From: Hydractinia symbiolongicarpus
Taxonomy: Eukaryota > Cnidaria > Hydrozoa > Anthoathecata > Hydractiniidae
Assembly (NCBI RefSeq): GCF_029227915.1
Contig: NC_079882.1
Coordinates: 31,054,001-31,118,000 of the forward strand
DNA: 64,000 bases
Direction: 5' to 3'
The first letter of the stretch is position 1. The number at the start of each line of letters is the position of its first letter. The translations under genes were made by a program, and so were the position numbers. The notes beneath the pieces are model-generated. The model was not told the DNA's origin. It saw only the letters and a list, made by a program, of their open reading frames with translations, and searched no databases. Shown piece after piece: positions 23,351 to 37,940 of the stretch.

Positions 23351-24167
23351 CAGTAAAAAATGACTTACTTATCTACATTTTTTAATAAAGCGCTATCACA
23401 TCGCCCAGTGAAATCGTTGAGTTCAAGCAATCATGTCAAAATAAGAAGAATATTATTTCTTGGAGTCCAATTGTCTTATTTATCATATTTATGAGTTCAA
23501 AGTCCAAAATCAGTTCAATTAAGTCCAACAGTAAATTGGTTCACTGTTAAAAGCCATGCAACTTGGTAATATCTGAAACATATCGCTAAACACATGTTGG
23601 TACGAATATGTGACGCGACCGTTGTACTTGAAGCGGACGGATACCGTTAGAAACTCAATGAAATGTAGTTTTTGAAACTCTCTCTATACCTTCAGCGCGT
23701 GCTAACGGCTAGGATTGGTCCCACAGTAAAAAATGACTTATTTATCCAAATTTTTAAATGAAGCGCTACCACCGCGCCCAGTGTAATTGCTGAGTCGAAG
23801 CAACCATGTCAGAAGAAGAAGAATGTTAATTCTTGGAGTCCAATTGGCTCATTCATCACATTTATAAGTTCAAAGTCCAAAATCAGCTCAATTAATCCCA
23901 CAGTCAATCGTTTCACTGTTAAAAGCGATGCAACCTGGCAATATCAGAAACATATCGTTAAATACATGTTGGTACGAACATGTGACTCAACCATTGTAAC
24001 TGAAACGAAGTGATACCGTTACAAAGTCAATGAAATGTAGTTTTTGAAAATGTCTCTACTTCTTCTGCGCGAGCTAACGGCTAGGATTGGTCCCACAGTA
24101 AAAAATGACTTATTTATCTACATTTTTTAATAAAGCGCTATCACATCGCCCAGTAAAATCGTTGAGT

Positions 24168-25428
24168 TGAAGCAACCATGTTAGAATAAGAAGAATGTTA
24201 ATTCTTGGAGTCCAATTGTCTCATTTATCACATTTATAAGTTCAAAGTCCAAAATCAGCTCAATTAATCCCACAGTCAATCGTTTCACTGTTAAAAGCGA
24301 TGCAACCTGGCAATATCAGAAACATATCGCTAAATACATGTTGGTACGAACATGTGACTCAACCGTTGTAACTGAAACGAAGTGATACCGTTACAAAGTC
24401 AATGAAATGTAGTTTTTGAAAATGTCTCTACTTCTTTTGCGCGAGCTAACGGCTAGGATTTGTCCCACAGTAAAAAATGACTTATTTATCTACATTTTTT
24501 AATAGAGCGCTATCACATCGCCCAGTGAAATCGTTAAGTTCAAGCAATCATGTCAAAATAAGAAGAATATTATTTCTTGGAGTCCAATTGTCTCATTTAT
24601 CACATTTATGAGTTTAAAGTCCAAAATCAGTTTAATTAAGTCCCACAGTATATTGGTTCACTGTTAAGAGCCATGCAACTTGGGAATATCTGAAACATAT
24701 CGCTAAACACATGTTGGTACGAATATGTGACGCGACCGCTGTACGTCAAGCGGACGGTTACTGTTAGAAACTCAATGAAATGTAGTTTTTGAAACTGTCT
24801 CTATATCTTCAGCGCGTTCTAACAGTTAGGATTGCTCCCACAGTAAAAAATGACTTATTTATATAAATCTTTAAATGAAGCGCTACCACAGCGCCCGGTG
24901 TAATCGCTGAGTTCCAGCAACCATGTCAGATGAAGAAGAATGTTCTTTCTTGGAGTCGAATTGGCTCATGTATCACATTTATAAGTTGAAAGTCCAAAAT
25001 AAGTTCAATTAAGTCCCACAGTCAATCGTTTCACTGTTAAAAGCGATGCAACCTAGTAGAGTCAGAAAAATAACGCTAAATACATGTTGGTACGAATATG
25101 TGACGCAACCGTTGTAACTCAAACGGCGTGATGCCGTTACAAAGTCAATGAAATTTAGTTTTTGAAAATGTCTCTATTTCTTCAGCGCGAGCTAACGGTT
25201 AGGATTGGTCCCACAGTAAAAAATGACTTATTTTTCTACATTTTTTAATAAAGCGCTATCACAGCTCCCAGTGTAATCGTTGAGTTCAAGCAATCATGAT
25301 AAATTAAGAAGAATGTTATTTCTTGGAGTCGAATTGGCTCATGTATCACATTTATAAGTTCAAAGTCCAAAATAAGTTCAATTAAGTCCCACAGTCAATC
25401 GTTTCACTGTTAAAAGCGATGCAACCTG
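24168..25428. repeat. Helitron-free paralogue of the insertion site
   Basis: Left of the Helitron, TTAGAATAAG at 11,761 matches 24,181 (offset 12,420). Right of it, TATCACATCG at 13,698 matches 24,511 (offset 10,813). The difference is 1,607, exactly the element's length. The unoccupied site is the A at 24,494 followed by T at 24,495. I count 6 mismatches in the 314 bases left of the insertion and few in the first 200 to its right, so the blocks are about 98 percent identical. Homology starts near 11,748 and fades near 14,615. The insertion therefore came after this duplication, unless conversion later erased the element here. Confidence 0.92.
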
Positions 25429-25457
25429 GTAATATCAGAAACATATCGCTAAATACA

Positions 25458-26013
25458 TGTTGGTAGGGATATGTGACGCAACCGTTGTAGCTTACACAGA
25501 CTGATAACGTTAGAAAGTCAATAACATGTAATTTTTGAAACTGTCTCTATTTTTTCAGAGCGTGCTAACGTCTAGGATTGGTCCCACAGTAAAAAATTGC
25601 TTATTTATCTACATTTGTTAAAAAAGCGCTACCACAGCGCCCAGTGGAAATGCTCTGTTCCAGCAATCATTTCAAGTTAAGAATAACGTTTTTTCTTGCA
25701 TTCCAGTTGTCTTATTGATCATATTTCTAGAGTCAAAGTCCACAATGTCCACGGTTAGGATTGGTCCCACAGTAAAAAATGACTTATTTATCCAAATTTT
25801 TAAATGAAGCGCTACCACCGCGCCCAGTGTAATTGCTGAGTCGAAGCAACCATGTCAGAATAAGAAGAATGTTAATTCTTGGAGTCCAATTGGCTCATTC
25901 ATCACATTTATAAGTTCAAAGTCCAAAATCAGTTTAATTAAGTCCCACAGTAAATTGGTTCACTGTTAAGAGCCATGCAACTTAGGAATATCTGAAAAAT
26001 ATCGCTAAACACA
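25458..26013. repeat. 1.5-monomer unit with out-of-register junction
   Basis: The TGTTGG landmark at 25,458 is followed by the next one (TATTGG) only at 26,014, 556 bp away, about 184 bp more than one unit. Near 25,747-25,757, GTCAAAGTCCACAAT jumps directly to GTCCACGGTTAGGATTGG, a point that normally lies earlier in the monomer. About half a unit is thus present twice. The repeated GTCCAC on both sides of the junction suggests misaligned exchange. Confidence 0.85.
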
Positions 26014-26969
26014 TATTGGTACGAATATGTGACGCGACTGCTGTACTTCAAGCGGACGGTTACTGTTAGAAACTCAATGAAATGTAGTTTTTGAAACTGT
26101 CTCTAAATCTTCAGCGCGTTCTAACAGTTAGGATTGCTCCCACAGTAAAAATGACTTATTTATCTAAATTTATAAATGAAGCGCTACCACAGCGCCCAGT
26201 GTAATCGCTGAGTTCCAGCAACCATGTCAGATGAAGAAGAATGTTCTTTCTTGGAGTCGAATTGGCTGATGTATCACATTTATAAGTTCAAAGTCCAAAA
26301 TAAGTTCAATTAAGTCCCACAGTCAATCGTTTCAATGTTAAAAGCGATGCAACCTAGGAGAGTCAGAAAAATAACGCCAAATACATATTGGTACGAATAT
26401 GTGACGCAACCGTTGTAACTCAAACAGCCTGATGCCGTTACAAAGTCAATGAAATTTAGTTTCTGAAAATGTCTCTATTTCTTCAGCGCGAGCTAACGGT
26501 TAGGATTGGTCCCACAGTAAAAAATGACTTATTTTTCTACATTTTTTAATAAAGCGCTATCACAGCTCCCAGTGTAATCGTTGAGTTCAAGCAATCATGT
26601 CAAATTAAGAAGAATGTTATTTCTTCGAGTCGAATTGGCTCATGTATCACATTTATAAGTTCAAAGTCCAAAATAAGTTCAATTAAGTCCCACAGTCAAT
26701 CGTTTCACTGTTAAAAGCGATGCAACCTGGTAATATCAGAAACATATCGCTAAATACATGTTGGTAGGGATATGTGACGCAACCGTTGTAGCTTAAACAG
26801 ACTGATAACGTTACAAAGTCAATGAAATTTAGTTTCTGAAACTGTCTCTATTTTTTCAGAGCGCGCTAACGTCTAGGATTGGTCCCACAGTAAAAAATTG
26901 CTTATTTATCTACATTTTTTAAAAAAGCGCTACTACAGCGCCCAGTGTAATCGCTGAGTTCCAGCAACC

Positions 26970-29210
26970 ATGTCAGATGAAGAAGAATGTTATTTCTTGG
27001 AGTCCAATTTTCTCATTTATCACATTTATAAGTTCAAAGTCCAAAATCAGTTCTATTAAGTCCCACAGTCAATCGTTTCACTGTTAAAAGCGATGCATCC
27101 TGGTAATATCAGAAACATATCGGAAAATACATGTTGGTACGAACATGTGACGCAACCGTTGTAACTCAAACGGAGTGATACCGTTAGAAAGTCAATGAAA
27201 TAAAGTTTTTGAAACTGTCTCTCTTTCTTCAGCGCGAGCTAACGGTTAGGATTGGTCCCACAGTAAAAAATGACTTATTTATCTAAATTTTTAAATGAAG
27301 CGCTGCCACCGCGCCCAGTGTAATTGCTGAGTCGAAGCAACCATGTCAGAATAAGAAGAATGTTAATTCTTAGAGTCCAATTGGCTCATTCATCACATTT
27401 ATAAGTTCAAAGTCCAAAATCTGTTTAATTAAGTCCCACAGTAAATTGGTTCACTGTTAAGACCCTTGCAACTTGGGAATATCTGAAACATATCGCTAAA
27501 CACATGTTGGTACGAATATGTGACGCGACCGCTGTACTTCAAGCGGACGGTTACTGTTAGAATCTCAATGAAATGTAGTTTTTGAAACTGTCTCTTTATC
27601 TTCAGCGCGTTCAAACAGTTAGGATTGCTCCCACAGTAAAAAATGACTTCTTTATCTAAATATATAAATGAAGTGCTACCACAGCGCCCAGTGTAATCGC
27701 TGAGTTCCAGCAACCATGTCAGATGAAGAAGAATGTTCTTTCTTGGAGTCGAATTGGCTCATGTATCACATTTATAAGTTCAAAGTCCAAAATAAGTTCA
27801 ATTAAGTCCCACAGTCAATCGTTTCACTGTTAAAAGCGATGCAACCTAGTAGAGTCAGAAAAATAACGCCAAATACATGTTGGTACGAATATGTGACGCA
27901 ACCGTTTTAACTCAAACGGCGTGATGCCGTTACAAAGTCAATGACATTTAGTTTTTGAAAATGTCTCTATTTCTTCAGCGCGAGCTAACGGTTAGGATTG
28001 GTCCCACAGTAAAAAATGACTCATATTTCTACATTTTTTAATAAAGCGCTATCACAGCTCCCAGTGTAATCGTTGAGTTCAAGCAATCATGTCAGATGAA
28101 GAAGAATGTTATTTCTTGGAGTCCAATTTTCTCATTTATCACATTTATAAGTTCAAAGTCCAAAATCAGTTCTATTAAGTCCCACAGTCAATCGTTTCAC
28201 TGTTAAAAGCGATGCATCCTGGTAATACCAGAAACATATCGCAAAATACATGTTGGTACGAACATGTGACGCAACCGTTGTAACTCAAACGGAGTGATAC
28301 CGTTAGAAAGTCAATGAAATAAAGTTTTTGAAACTGTCTCTCTTTCTTCAGCGCGAGCTAACGGTTAGGATTGGTCCCACAGTAAAAAATGACTTATTTA
28401 TCTAAATTTTTAAATGAAGCGCTGCCACCGCGCCCAGTGTAATTGCTGAGTCGAAGCAACCATGTCAGAATAAGAAGAATGTTAATTCTTAGAGTCCAAT
28501 TGGCTCATTCATCACATTTATAAGTTCAAAGTCCAAAATCAGTTTAATTAAGTCCCACAGTAAATTGGTTCACTGTTAAGACCCTTGCAACTTGGGAATA
28601 TCTGAAACATATCGCTAAACACATGTTGGTACGAATATGTGACGCGACCGCTGTACTTCAAGCGGACGGTTACTGTTAGAATCTCAATGAAATGTAGTTT
28701 TTGAAACTGTCTCTTTATCTTCAGCGCGTTCTAACAGTTAGGATTGCTCCCACAGTAAAAAATGACTTCTTTATCTAAATATATAAATGAAGTGCTACCA
28801 CAGCGCCCAGTGTAATCGCTGAGTTCCAGCAACCATGTCAGATGAAGAAGAATGTTCTTTCTTGGAGTCGAATTGGCTCATGTATCACATTTATAAGTTC
28901 AAAGTCCAAAATAAGTTCAATTAAGTCCCACAGTCAATCGTTTCACTGTTAAAAGCGATGCAACCTAGTAGAGTCAGAAAAATAACGCCAAATACATGTT
29001 GGTACGAATATGTGACGCAACCGTTTTAACTCAAACGGCGTGATGCCGATACAAAGTCAATGACATTTAGTTTTTGAAAATGTCTCTATTTCTTCAGCGC
29101 GAGCTAACGGTTAGGATTGGTCCCACAGTAAAAAATGACTCATTTTTCTACATTTTTTAATAAAGCGCCATCACAGCTCCCAGTGTAATCGTTGAGTTCA
29201 AGCAATCATG
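26970..29210. repeat. Three-monomer tandem duplication (1,119 bp)
   Basis: GTTAATTCTTAGAGTCC at 27,362 and 28,481, and GACCCTTGCAAC in the next part of both copies, place the copies 1,119 bp apart. Both contain CTGCCACCGCGCC, TGTCTCTTTATC, TATATAAATGAAGTGC and CCGTTTTAACTC. Few differences separate them (for example ATCTGTTTAATT against ATCAGTTTAATT near 27,420, and CCGTTAC against CCGATAC near 29,048). The copies join at about 28,092 through CAGATGAAGAAGAATGTTAT. The largest minus-strand open frame in the array (27,429-27,713) lies here and is not credible as a gene. Confidence 0.88.
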
Positions 29211-29879
29211 TCAAATTAAGAAGAATGTTATTTCTTGGAGTCGAATTGGCTCATGTATCACATTTATAAGTTCAAGGTCCAAAATAAGTTCAATTAAGTC
29301 CCACAGTCAATCGTTTCACTGTTAAAAGCGATGCAACCTGGTAATATCAGAAACATCGCTAAATACATGTTGGTAGCGATATGTGACGCAACCGTTGTAG
29401 CTTAAACAGACTGATAACGTTAGAAAGTCAATAAAATGTAATTTTTGAAACTGTCTCTATTTTTTCAGAGCGCGCTAACGTCTAGGATTGGTCCCACAGT
29501 AAAAAATTGCTTATTTATCTACATTTTTTAAAAAAGCGCTACCACAGCGCCCAGTGGAAATGCTCTGTTCCAGGAATCATTTTAAGTTAAGAATAACGTT
29601 TTTTCTTGCATTCCAGTTGTCTTATTGATCATATTTCTAGAGTCAAAGTCCACAATCATTTCAATTAAGTCCCAGAGTCAATCGTTTCACTGTTAAAAGC
29701 GATGCAACCTAGTAATATCTGAAACATATCGCTAAATACATGTTGGTACGAATATGTGACGCAACCGTTATAATTCAAGCGGACGGATACCGTTTGAAAC
29801 TCAATGAAACGTAGTTTTTGAAACTCTCTCTATACCTTCAGCGCGTGCTAACGGCTAGGATTGGTCCCACAGTAAAAAA

Positions 29880-30640
29880 TGACTTATTTATCTACATTTT
29901 TTAATAAAGCGCTATCACATCGCCCAGTGAAATCGTTGAGTTCAAGCAATCATGTCAAAATAAGAAGAATATTATTTCTTGGAGTCCAATTGTCTCATTT
30001 ATCACATTTATGAGTTCAAAGTCTAAAATCAGTTCTAATAAGTCCAACAGTAAATTGGTTCACTGTTAAAAGCCATGCAACTTGGTAATATCTGAAACAT
30101 ATCGCTAAACACATGTTGGTACGAATATGTGACGCGACGGTTGTACTTCAAGCAGACAGATACCGTTAGAAACTCAATGAAATGTAGTTTTTGAAACTCT
30201 CTCTATACCTTCAGCGCGTGCTAACGGCTAGGATTAGTCACACAGTAAATAATGACTTATTTATCTACATTTTTTAATAAAGCGCTATCACAGCGTCTAG
30301 TGAAATCGTTGAGTTCAAGCAATCATGTCAAAATAAGAAGAATATTATTTCTTGGAGTCCAATTGTCTCATTTATCACATTTATGAGTTCAAAGTCTAAA
30401 ATCAGTTCTATTAAGTCCAACAGTAAATTGGTTCACTGTTAAAAGCTATGCAACTTGGTAATATCTGAAACATATCGCTAAACACATGTTGGTACGAATA
30501 TGTGACGCGACCGTTGTACTTCAAGCGGACGGATACCGTTAGAAACTCAATGAAATGTAGTTTTTGAAACTCTCTCTATACCTTCAGCGCGTGCTAACGG
30601 CTAGGATTAGTCACACAGTAAATAATGACTTATTTATCTA
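29880..30640. repeat. Adjacent near-identical monomers
   Basis: Two neighbouring units share AAGTCTAAAATCAGTTCTA, AAGTCCAACAGTAAATTGG and CTCTCTATACCTTCAGCG about 372 bp apart, with scattered differences (GCGACGGTTG against GCGACCGTTG). This is single-monomer duplication, unlike the multi-monomer steps elsewhere. Confidence 0.7.
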
Positions 30641-33600
30641 CATTTTTTAATAAAGCGCTATCACAGCGTCCAGTGTAATCGTTGAGTTCAAGCAATCATG
30701 TCAAATTAAGAAGAATGCTATTTCTTTGAGTCCAATTGTCTCATTTATCACATTTATAAGTTCAAAGTCCAAAATCAGTTCAATTAAGTCCCACAGTAAA
30801 TTGGTTCACTGTTAAGAGCCATGCAACTAGGGAATATCTGAAAGATATCGCTAAACACATATTGGTACGAATATGTGACGCGACCGCTGTACTTCAAGCG
30901 GACGGTTACTGGTAGAAACTCAATGAAATGTAGTTTTTGAAACTGTCTCTATATCTTCAGCGCGTTCTAACAGTTAGGATTGCTCCCACAGTTAAAAATG
31001 ACTTATTTATCTAAATTTATAAATGAAGCGCTACCACAGCGCCCAGTGGAATCGCTGAGTTCCAGCAACCATGTCAGATGAAGAAGAATGTTCTTTCTTG
31101 GAGTCGAATTGGCTCATGTTTCACATTTATAAGTTCAAAGTCCAAAATAAGTTCAATTAAGTCCCACAGTCAATCGTTTCACTGTTAAAAGCGATGCAAC
31201 CTAGTAGTGTCAGAAAAATAACGCCAAATCCATGTTGGTACGAATATGTGACGCAACCGTTGTAACTCAAACGGCATGATGCCGTTACAAAGTCAATTAA
31301 ATTTAGTTTTTGAAAATGTCTCTATTTCTTCAGCGCGAGCTAACGGCTAGGATTGGTCCCACAGTAAAAAATGACTTATTTATCTACATTTTTTAATAAA
31401 GCGCTGTCACATCGCCCAGTGAAATCGTTGAGTTCAAGTAATCATTTCAAGTTAAGAAGAACGTTTTTTCTTGGAGTCCAGTTGTCTTATTGATCATATT
31501 TCTAGGGTCAAAGTCCACAATCATTTCAATTAAGTCCCACAGTCAATCGTTTCATTGTTAAAAGCGATGCAACCTAGTAGAGTCAGAAAAATAACGCTAA
31601 ATACATGTTGGTACGATCATGTGACGCAACCGTTGTAACTGAAATGAAGTGATACCGTTACAAAGTCAATGAAATGTAGTTTTTGAAAATGTCTCTACTT
31701 CTTCTGCGCGAGCTAACGGCTAGGATTGGTCCTACAGTAAAAAAAGACTTATTTATCTACATTTTTAAATGAACGCCTACCACAGCGCCCAGTGTAATCG
31801 CTGAGTTCCAGCAACCATGTCAGACTAAGAAGAATGTTATTTCTTGGAGTCCAATTGGCTCATTTATCATATTTATAAGTTCAAAGTCCAAAATCAGTTC
31901 TATTAAGTCCCACAGTCAATCGTTTCACTGTTAAAAGCGATGCAACCTGGTAATATCAGAAACATATCGCTAAATACATGTTGGTACGAATATGTGACGC
32001 AACCGTTGTAACTCAAACCGAGTGATAACGTTAGAAAGTCAATAAAATGTAATTTTTGAAACTGTCTCTATTTTTTCAGAGCGCGCTCACGTCTAGGATT
32101 GGTCCCACAGTAAAAAATGGCTTATTTATCTACATTTTTTAATAAAGCGCTACCACAGCGCCCAGTGGAAATGCTCTGTTCCAGCAATCATTTCAAGCTA
32201 AGAAGAACGTTTTTCTTTGGGTCCAGTTGTCTTATTGATCATATTTCTAGGGTCAAAGTCCGCAATCATTTCAATTAAGTCCCACAGTCAATCTTTTCAT
32301 TGTTAAAAGCGCTGCAGCCTAGTAGAGTCAGAAAAATAAAGCGAAATACATGTTGGTAGAAATATGTGACGCAACCGTTGCAACTCAAACGGAGTGATAC
32401 CGTTACAAAGTCAATGAAATTTAGTTTTGAAAACTGTCTCTATTTCTTCAGCGCAAGCTAACGTCTAGGATTGGTCCAACAGTAAAAAATGACTTATTTA
32501 TCTACATTTTTTAATAAAGCACATCCACAGCGCCCAGTGTAATCGTTGAGTTCAAGCAATCATGTCAAAGTAAGAAGAATGCTATTTCTTTGAGTCCAAT
32601 TGTCTCATTTATTACATTTATAAGTTCAAAGTCCAAAATCAGTTCAATTAAATCCCACAGTAAATTGGTTCACTGTTAAAAGCCATGCAACTGGGGAATA
32701 TCTGAAAGATATCGCTAAACAAATGTTGGTACGAATATGTGACGCAACCGCTGTACTTCAAGCGGACGGATTCCGTGAGAAACTCAATGGAATGTAGTTT
32801 TTGAAACTGTCTCTATATCTTCAGCGCGTTCTAACGGTTAGGATTGCTCCCACAGTAAAAAATGACTTATTTATCTAAATTTCTAAATGAAGCGCTACCG
32901 CAGCGCCCAGTGTAACCGCTGAATTCCAGCAATTATGTCAAAATAAGAAGAAGGTTATTTCTTGGAGTCCAATTGGCTCATTTATCATATTTATAAGTTT
33001 AAAGTCCAAAATCAGTTCAATTAAGTCCCACAGTCAATCGTTTCACTGTTAAAAGCAATGCAACTTGGTAATGTCTGAAACATATCGCTAAACACATGTT
33101 GGTGCGAATATGTGATGCGACCGTTGTACTTCAAGCGGACGGATACCGTTAGATACTCAATGAAATGTGGTTTTTGAAACTGTCTCTATTTCTTCAGCGC
33201 GAACTAACGGCTAGGATTGGTCCCACAGTATAAAATGACTTATTTATCTACATTTCTTAAAAACGGGCTATCACAGCGCCCAGTGTAATCGTTGAGTTCC
33301 CGCAATCATGTCAAATTAAGAAGAATGTTATTTCTTGGAGTCCAATTGTCTCATTTATCACATTTATAAGTTCAAAGTCCGAAATCAGTTCCATTAAGTC
33401 CCACAGTCAATCGTTTCATTGTTAAAATCGATGCAACCTAGCAGAGTCAGAAAAATAACGCTAAATACATGTTGGTACGAATATGTGACGCAGCTGTTGT
33501 AACTCAAACGGACCGATACCGTTAGAAAGTCAATGAAATGTAATTTTTGAAACTGTCTCTATTTCTTCAGCGTGCGCTATCGACTAGGATTGGTCCACAG

Positions 33601-34119
33601 TAAAAAATGTCTTATTTATCTAAATTTTTTAATAAAGCGCTACCACAGCGCCCAGCGAAAATGCTCTGTTCCAGCAATCATTTCAAATTAAGAAGAACCT
33701 TTTTTCTAGGAGTCCAGTTGTCTTATTGATCATACTTCTACGGTCAAAGTCCAAAGTCATTTTAATTAAGTCCCACAGTCAAGCGTTTCATTGTTAAAAG
33801 CGATGCCACCTAGTAGAGTCAGAAAAATAACGCCAAATACATGTTGATACGAATATGTAACGCAACCGTTGTAACTCAAACGGAGTGATACCGTTACAAA
33901 GTCAATGAAATTTAGTTTTTGAAAATGTCTCTAATTCTTCAGCGCGAGCTAACGGCTAGGATTGGTCCCACAGTAAAAAATGACTTATTTATCTACATTT
34001 TTAAATAAAACGCCATCACAGCGCCCAGTTTAATCGCTGAGTTACAGCAACATGTCAAATTGAGAAGAATGTTTTTTCTTGGAGTCCAATTGGCTCATTT
34101 ATCACATTTATAAAGTCAA

Positions 34120-37100
34120 AGTCCGAAATCAGTTCCATTAAGTCCCACAGTCAATCGTTTCATTGTTAAAAGCGATGCAGCCTAGAAGAGTCAGAAAATA
34201 ACGCTAAATACATGTTGGTACGAATATGTGAGGCAGCTGTTGTAACTGAAACGGACCGATACCGTTAGAAAGTCAATGAAATGTTATTTTTGAAACTGTC
34301 TCTATTTCTTCAGCGTGCGCTATCGACTAGAATTGGTCCCACAGCAAAAAATGTCTTATTTATCTAAATTTTTTAATAAAGCGCTACCACAGCGCAGAGC
34401 GAAAATGCTCTGTTCCAGCAATCATTTCAAATTAAGAAGAACGTTTTTTCTTGGAGTCCAGTTGTCTTATTGATCATACTTCTACGGTCAAAGTCCAAAA
34501 TCATTTTAATTAAGTCCCACAGTCAATCGTTTCATTGTTAAAACGATGCTACCTAGTAGAGTCAGAAAAATAACGCCAAATACATGTTGATACGAATATG
34601 TGACGAAACCGTTGTAACTCAAACAGAGTGATACCGTTACAAAGACAATGGAATTTAGTTTTTGAAACTGTCTATAAATCTTCAGCACGCGCCAACGGCT
34701 AAGATTGGTCGCACAGTACAGAATGACTTATTTATCAAAAATTCTAAATGAAGCGCTACCCCAGCGCCCAGTTTAATCGCTGAGTTACTGCAATCATGTC
34801 AAATTGAGAAGAATGTTATTTCTTGGAATCCAATTGACTCATTTATCACATTTATAAAGTCAAAGTCCGAAATCAGTTAAATTAAGTCCCACAGGCAGTC
34901 GTTTCACTGTTAAAAACAATGCAAACTTGTAATATTAGAAAGATATCGCTAAATACATGTTGATACGAATATGTGACGCAACCGTTGTAACTCAAACGGA
35001 GTGATATCGTTAGAAGGTCAATGAAATAAAGTTTTTGAAACTGTCTCCACTTCCTCAGCGCGCGTTAACGTCTAAGATTGGTCCCACAGTACAGAATGAC
35101 TCATTTATCTAAATTTCTAAATGAAGCGCTACCGCAGCACCCAGTGTAACCGCTGAATTCCAGCAATCATGTGAAAATAAGAAGAATGTTATTTCTTGGA
35201 GTCCAATTGGCTCATTTATCACATTTATAAGTTCAAAGTCCAAAATCAGTTCAATTAAGTTCCACAGGCAATCGTTTCATTGTTAAAAGCGATGCAACCT
35301 TGTAACATCAGAAACATATCCCTAACTACATGTTGGTACGAATATGTGACGCAACCGTTGTAACTCAAACGGAATGATACCGTTACAAATTCAATGAAAT
35401 GTAGTTTTTGGAAATGTCTCTATTTCTTCAGCGCGATCTAACGGTTAGGATTGGTCCCACAGTAAGAAATGACTTATTTATCTACATTTTTTAATAAAGC
35501 GCTATCACAGCTCCAAGTGTAATCGTTGAGTTCAAGCAATCATGTCAAATTAAGAAGAATGTAATTTCTTGGAGTCCAATTGTCTCATTTATCACATTTA
35601 TAAGTTCAAAGTCCAAAATAAGTTCAATTAAGTCCCACAGTCAATTGGTTCACTGTTAAAAGCCATGCAACTTGGTAATATCTGAAAGATATCGCTAAAC
35701 ACATGTTGGTACGATTATGTGACGCGACCGCTGTACTTCAAGCGGACGGACACCGTTAGAAACTCAATGAAATGTAGTTTTTGAAACTGTCTCTATATCT
35801 TCAGAGCGTTCTAACGGTTAGGATTGCACCCACAGTAAAAAATGACTTATTTATCTAAATTAATAAATGAAGCGCTACCACAGCGCCCAGTGTAATCGCT
35901 GAGTTCCATCAACCATGTCAGATGAAGAATAATGTTTTTTCTTGAAGTCGAATTGGCTCATGTATCTTATTTATACGTTCAAAGTCCAAAATAAGTTCAA
36001 TTAAGTCCCACAGTCAATCGTCTCACTGTTAAAAGCGATGCAACCTGGTAATATCAAAACATATCGCTAAATGCATGTTGGTACGAATATGTGACGCAAC
36101 AGTTGTAACTCAAACGGAGTGATACCGTTACAAAGTCAATGAAATGTAATTTTTGAAATTGATTCTATATCTGCAGCGCGTGCTAACGGCTAGGATTGGT
36201 CCCACAGTAAAAAATGGCTTATTTATCTACATTTTTTAATAAAGCGCTATCACAGCGCACAGTGGAAATGCTCTGTTCCAGGAATCACTTTAAATTAAGA
36301 AGAATGTTATTTCTTGGAGTCCAATTATCTCATTTATCAAATTTATAAGTTCAAAGTTCAAAATGAGTTCCGTTAAGTCCCACAGTCAATCGTTTTACTG
36401 TTAAATGCGATGCAATCTAGTAATATCAGAAATATATCGCTAAATACATGTTGGTACGGATATGTGACGCAACCGTTGTAACTCAAACGGAGTGATACCG
36501 TTACAAGTTCAATGAAATTTAGTTTTCGAAAATGTCTCTCTTTCTTCAGGGCGAGCTAACGGTTAGGATTGGTCCCACAGTAAAAAATGACTTATTTATC
36601 TTCATTTTTTAATAAAGCGCTATCACAGCTCCCATTGTAATCGTTGAGTTCAAGCAATCATGTCAAATTAAGAAGAATGTCATTTCTTGGAGTCCAATTG
36701 TCTCATTTATCACATTTATAAGTTCAAAGTCCGAAATCAGTTCCATTAAGTCCCACAGTCAATCGTTTCATTGTTAAAAGCGATGCAGCCTAGGAGGGTC
36801 AGAAAAATAACGCTAAATACATGTTGGTACGAATATGTGAGGCAGCTGTTGTAACTGAAACGGACCGATACCGTTAGAAAGTCAATGAAATGTTATTTTT
36901 GAAACTGTCTCTATTTCTTCAGCGTGCGCTATCGACTAGAATTGGTACCACAGCAAAAAATGTCTTATTTATCTAAATTTTTTAATAAAGCGCTACCACA
37001 GCGCAGAGCGAAAATGCTCTGTTCCAGCAATCATTTCAAATTAAGAAGAACGTTTTTTCTTGGAGTCCAGTTGTCTTATTGATCATACTTCCACGGTCAA

Positions 37101-37930
37101 AGTCCAAAATCATTTTAATTAAGTCCCACAGTCAGTCGTTTCATTGTTAAAAGCGATGATACCTAGTAGAGTCAGAAAAATAACGCCAAATACATGTTGG
37201 TACGAATATGTGACGAAACCGTTGTAACTCAAACAGAGTGATACCGTTACAAAGACAATGGAATTTAGTTTTTGAAACTGTCTCTATATCTTCAGCACGC
37301 GCCAACGGCTAAGATCGGTCCCACAGTACAGAATGACTTATTTATCTAAAATTCTAAATGAAGCGCTACCCAAGCGCCCAGTTTAATCGCTGAGTTACTG
37401 CAATCATGTCAAATTGAGAAGAATGTTATTTCTTGGAATCCAATTGACTCATTTATCACATTTATAAAGTCAAAGTCCGAAATCAGTTAAATTAAGTCCC
37501 ACAGGCAGTCGTTTCACTGTTAAAAACAATGCAACCTTGTAATATTAGAAAGATATCGCTAAATACATGTTGGTACGAATATGTGACGCAACCGTTGTAA
37601 CTCAAACGGAGTGATATCGTTAGAAGGTCAATGAAATAAAGTTTTTGAAACGGTCTCCACTTCCTCAGCGCGCGATAACGTCTAAGATTGGTCCCACAGT
37701 ACAGAATGACTCATTTATCTAAATTTCTAAATGAAGCGCTACCGCAGCACCCAGTGTAACCGCTGAATTCCAGCAATCATGTGAAAATAAGAAGAATGTT
37801 ATTTCTTGGAGTCCAATTGGCTCATTTATCACATTTATAAGTTCAAAGTCCAAAATCAGTTCAATTAAGTTCCACAGGCAATCGTTTCATTGTTAAAAGC
37901 GATGCAACCTTGTAACATCAGAAACATATC
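34120..37930. repeat. Seven-monomer repeat (about 2.6 kb)
   Basis: AGCGCAGAGCGAAAATGCTC at 34,391 and 37,000 marks units 2,609 bp apart. Shared neighbours include GAGGCAGCTGTTGTAACTG, CGACTAGAATTGG, CAGCACGCGCCAACGG, GAAACCGTTGTAACTC and a CAGTACAGAATG monomer with CAGTTTAATCGCTGAG. A third copy of the marker at 39,549 is 2,549 bp on, shorter because of the truncated monomer near 38,009. Confidence 0.82.
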
Positions 37931-37940
37931 CCTAAGTACA

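Noticed and set aside
27429-27713. 94-codon minus-strand open frame
   Set aside because: It lies wholly within satellite monomers and mirrors shorter frames in many others at 34,506, 52,893, 54,760, 55,127, 55,501, 61,074, 61,441 and 61,815. Frames are broken at random by small indels; there is no sign of selection on the protein.
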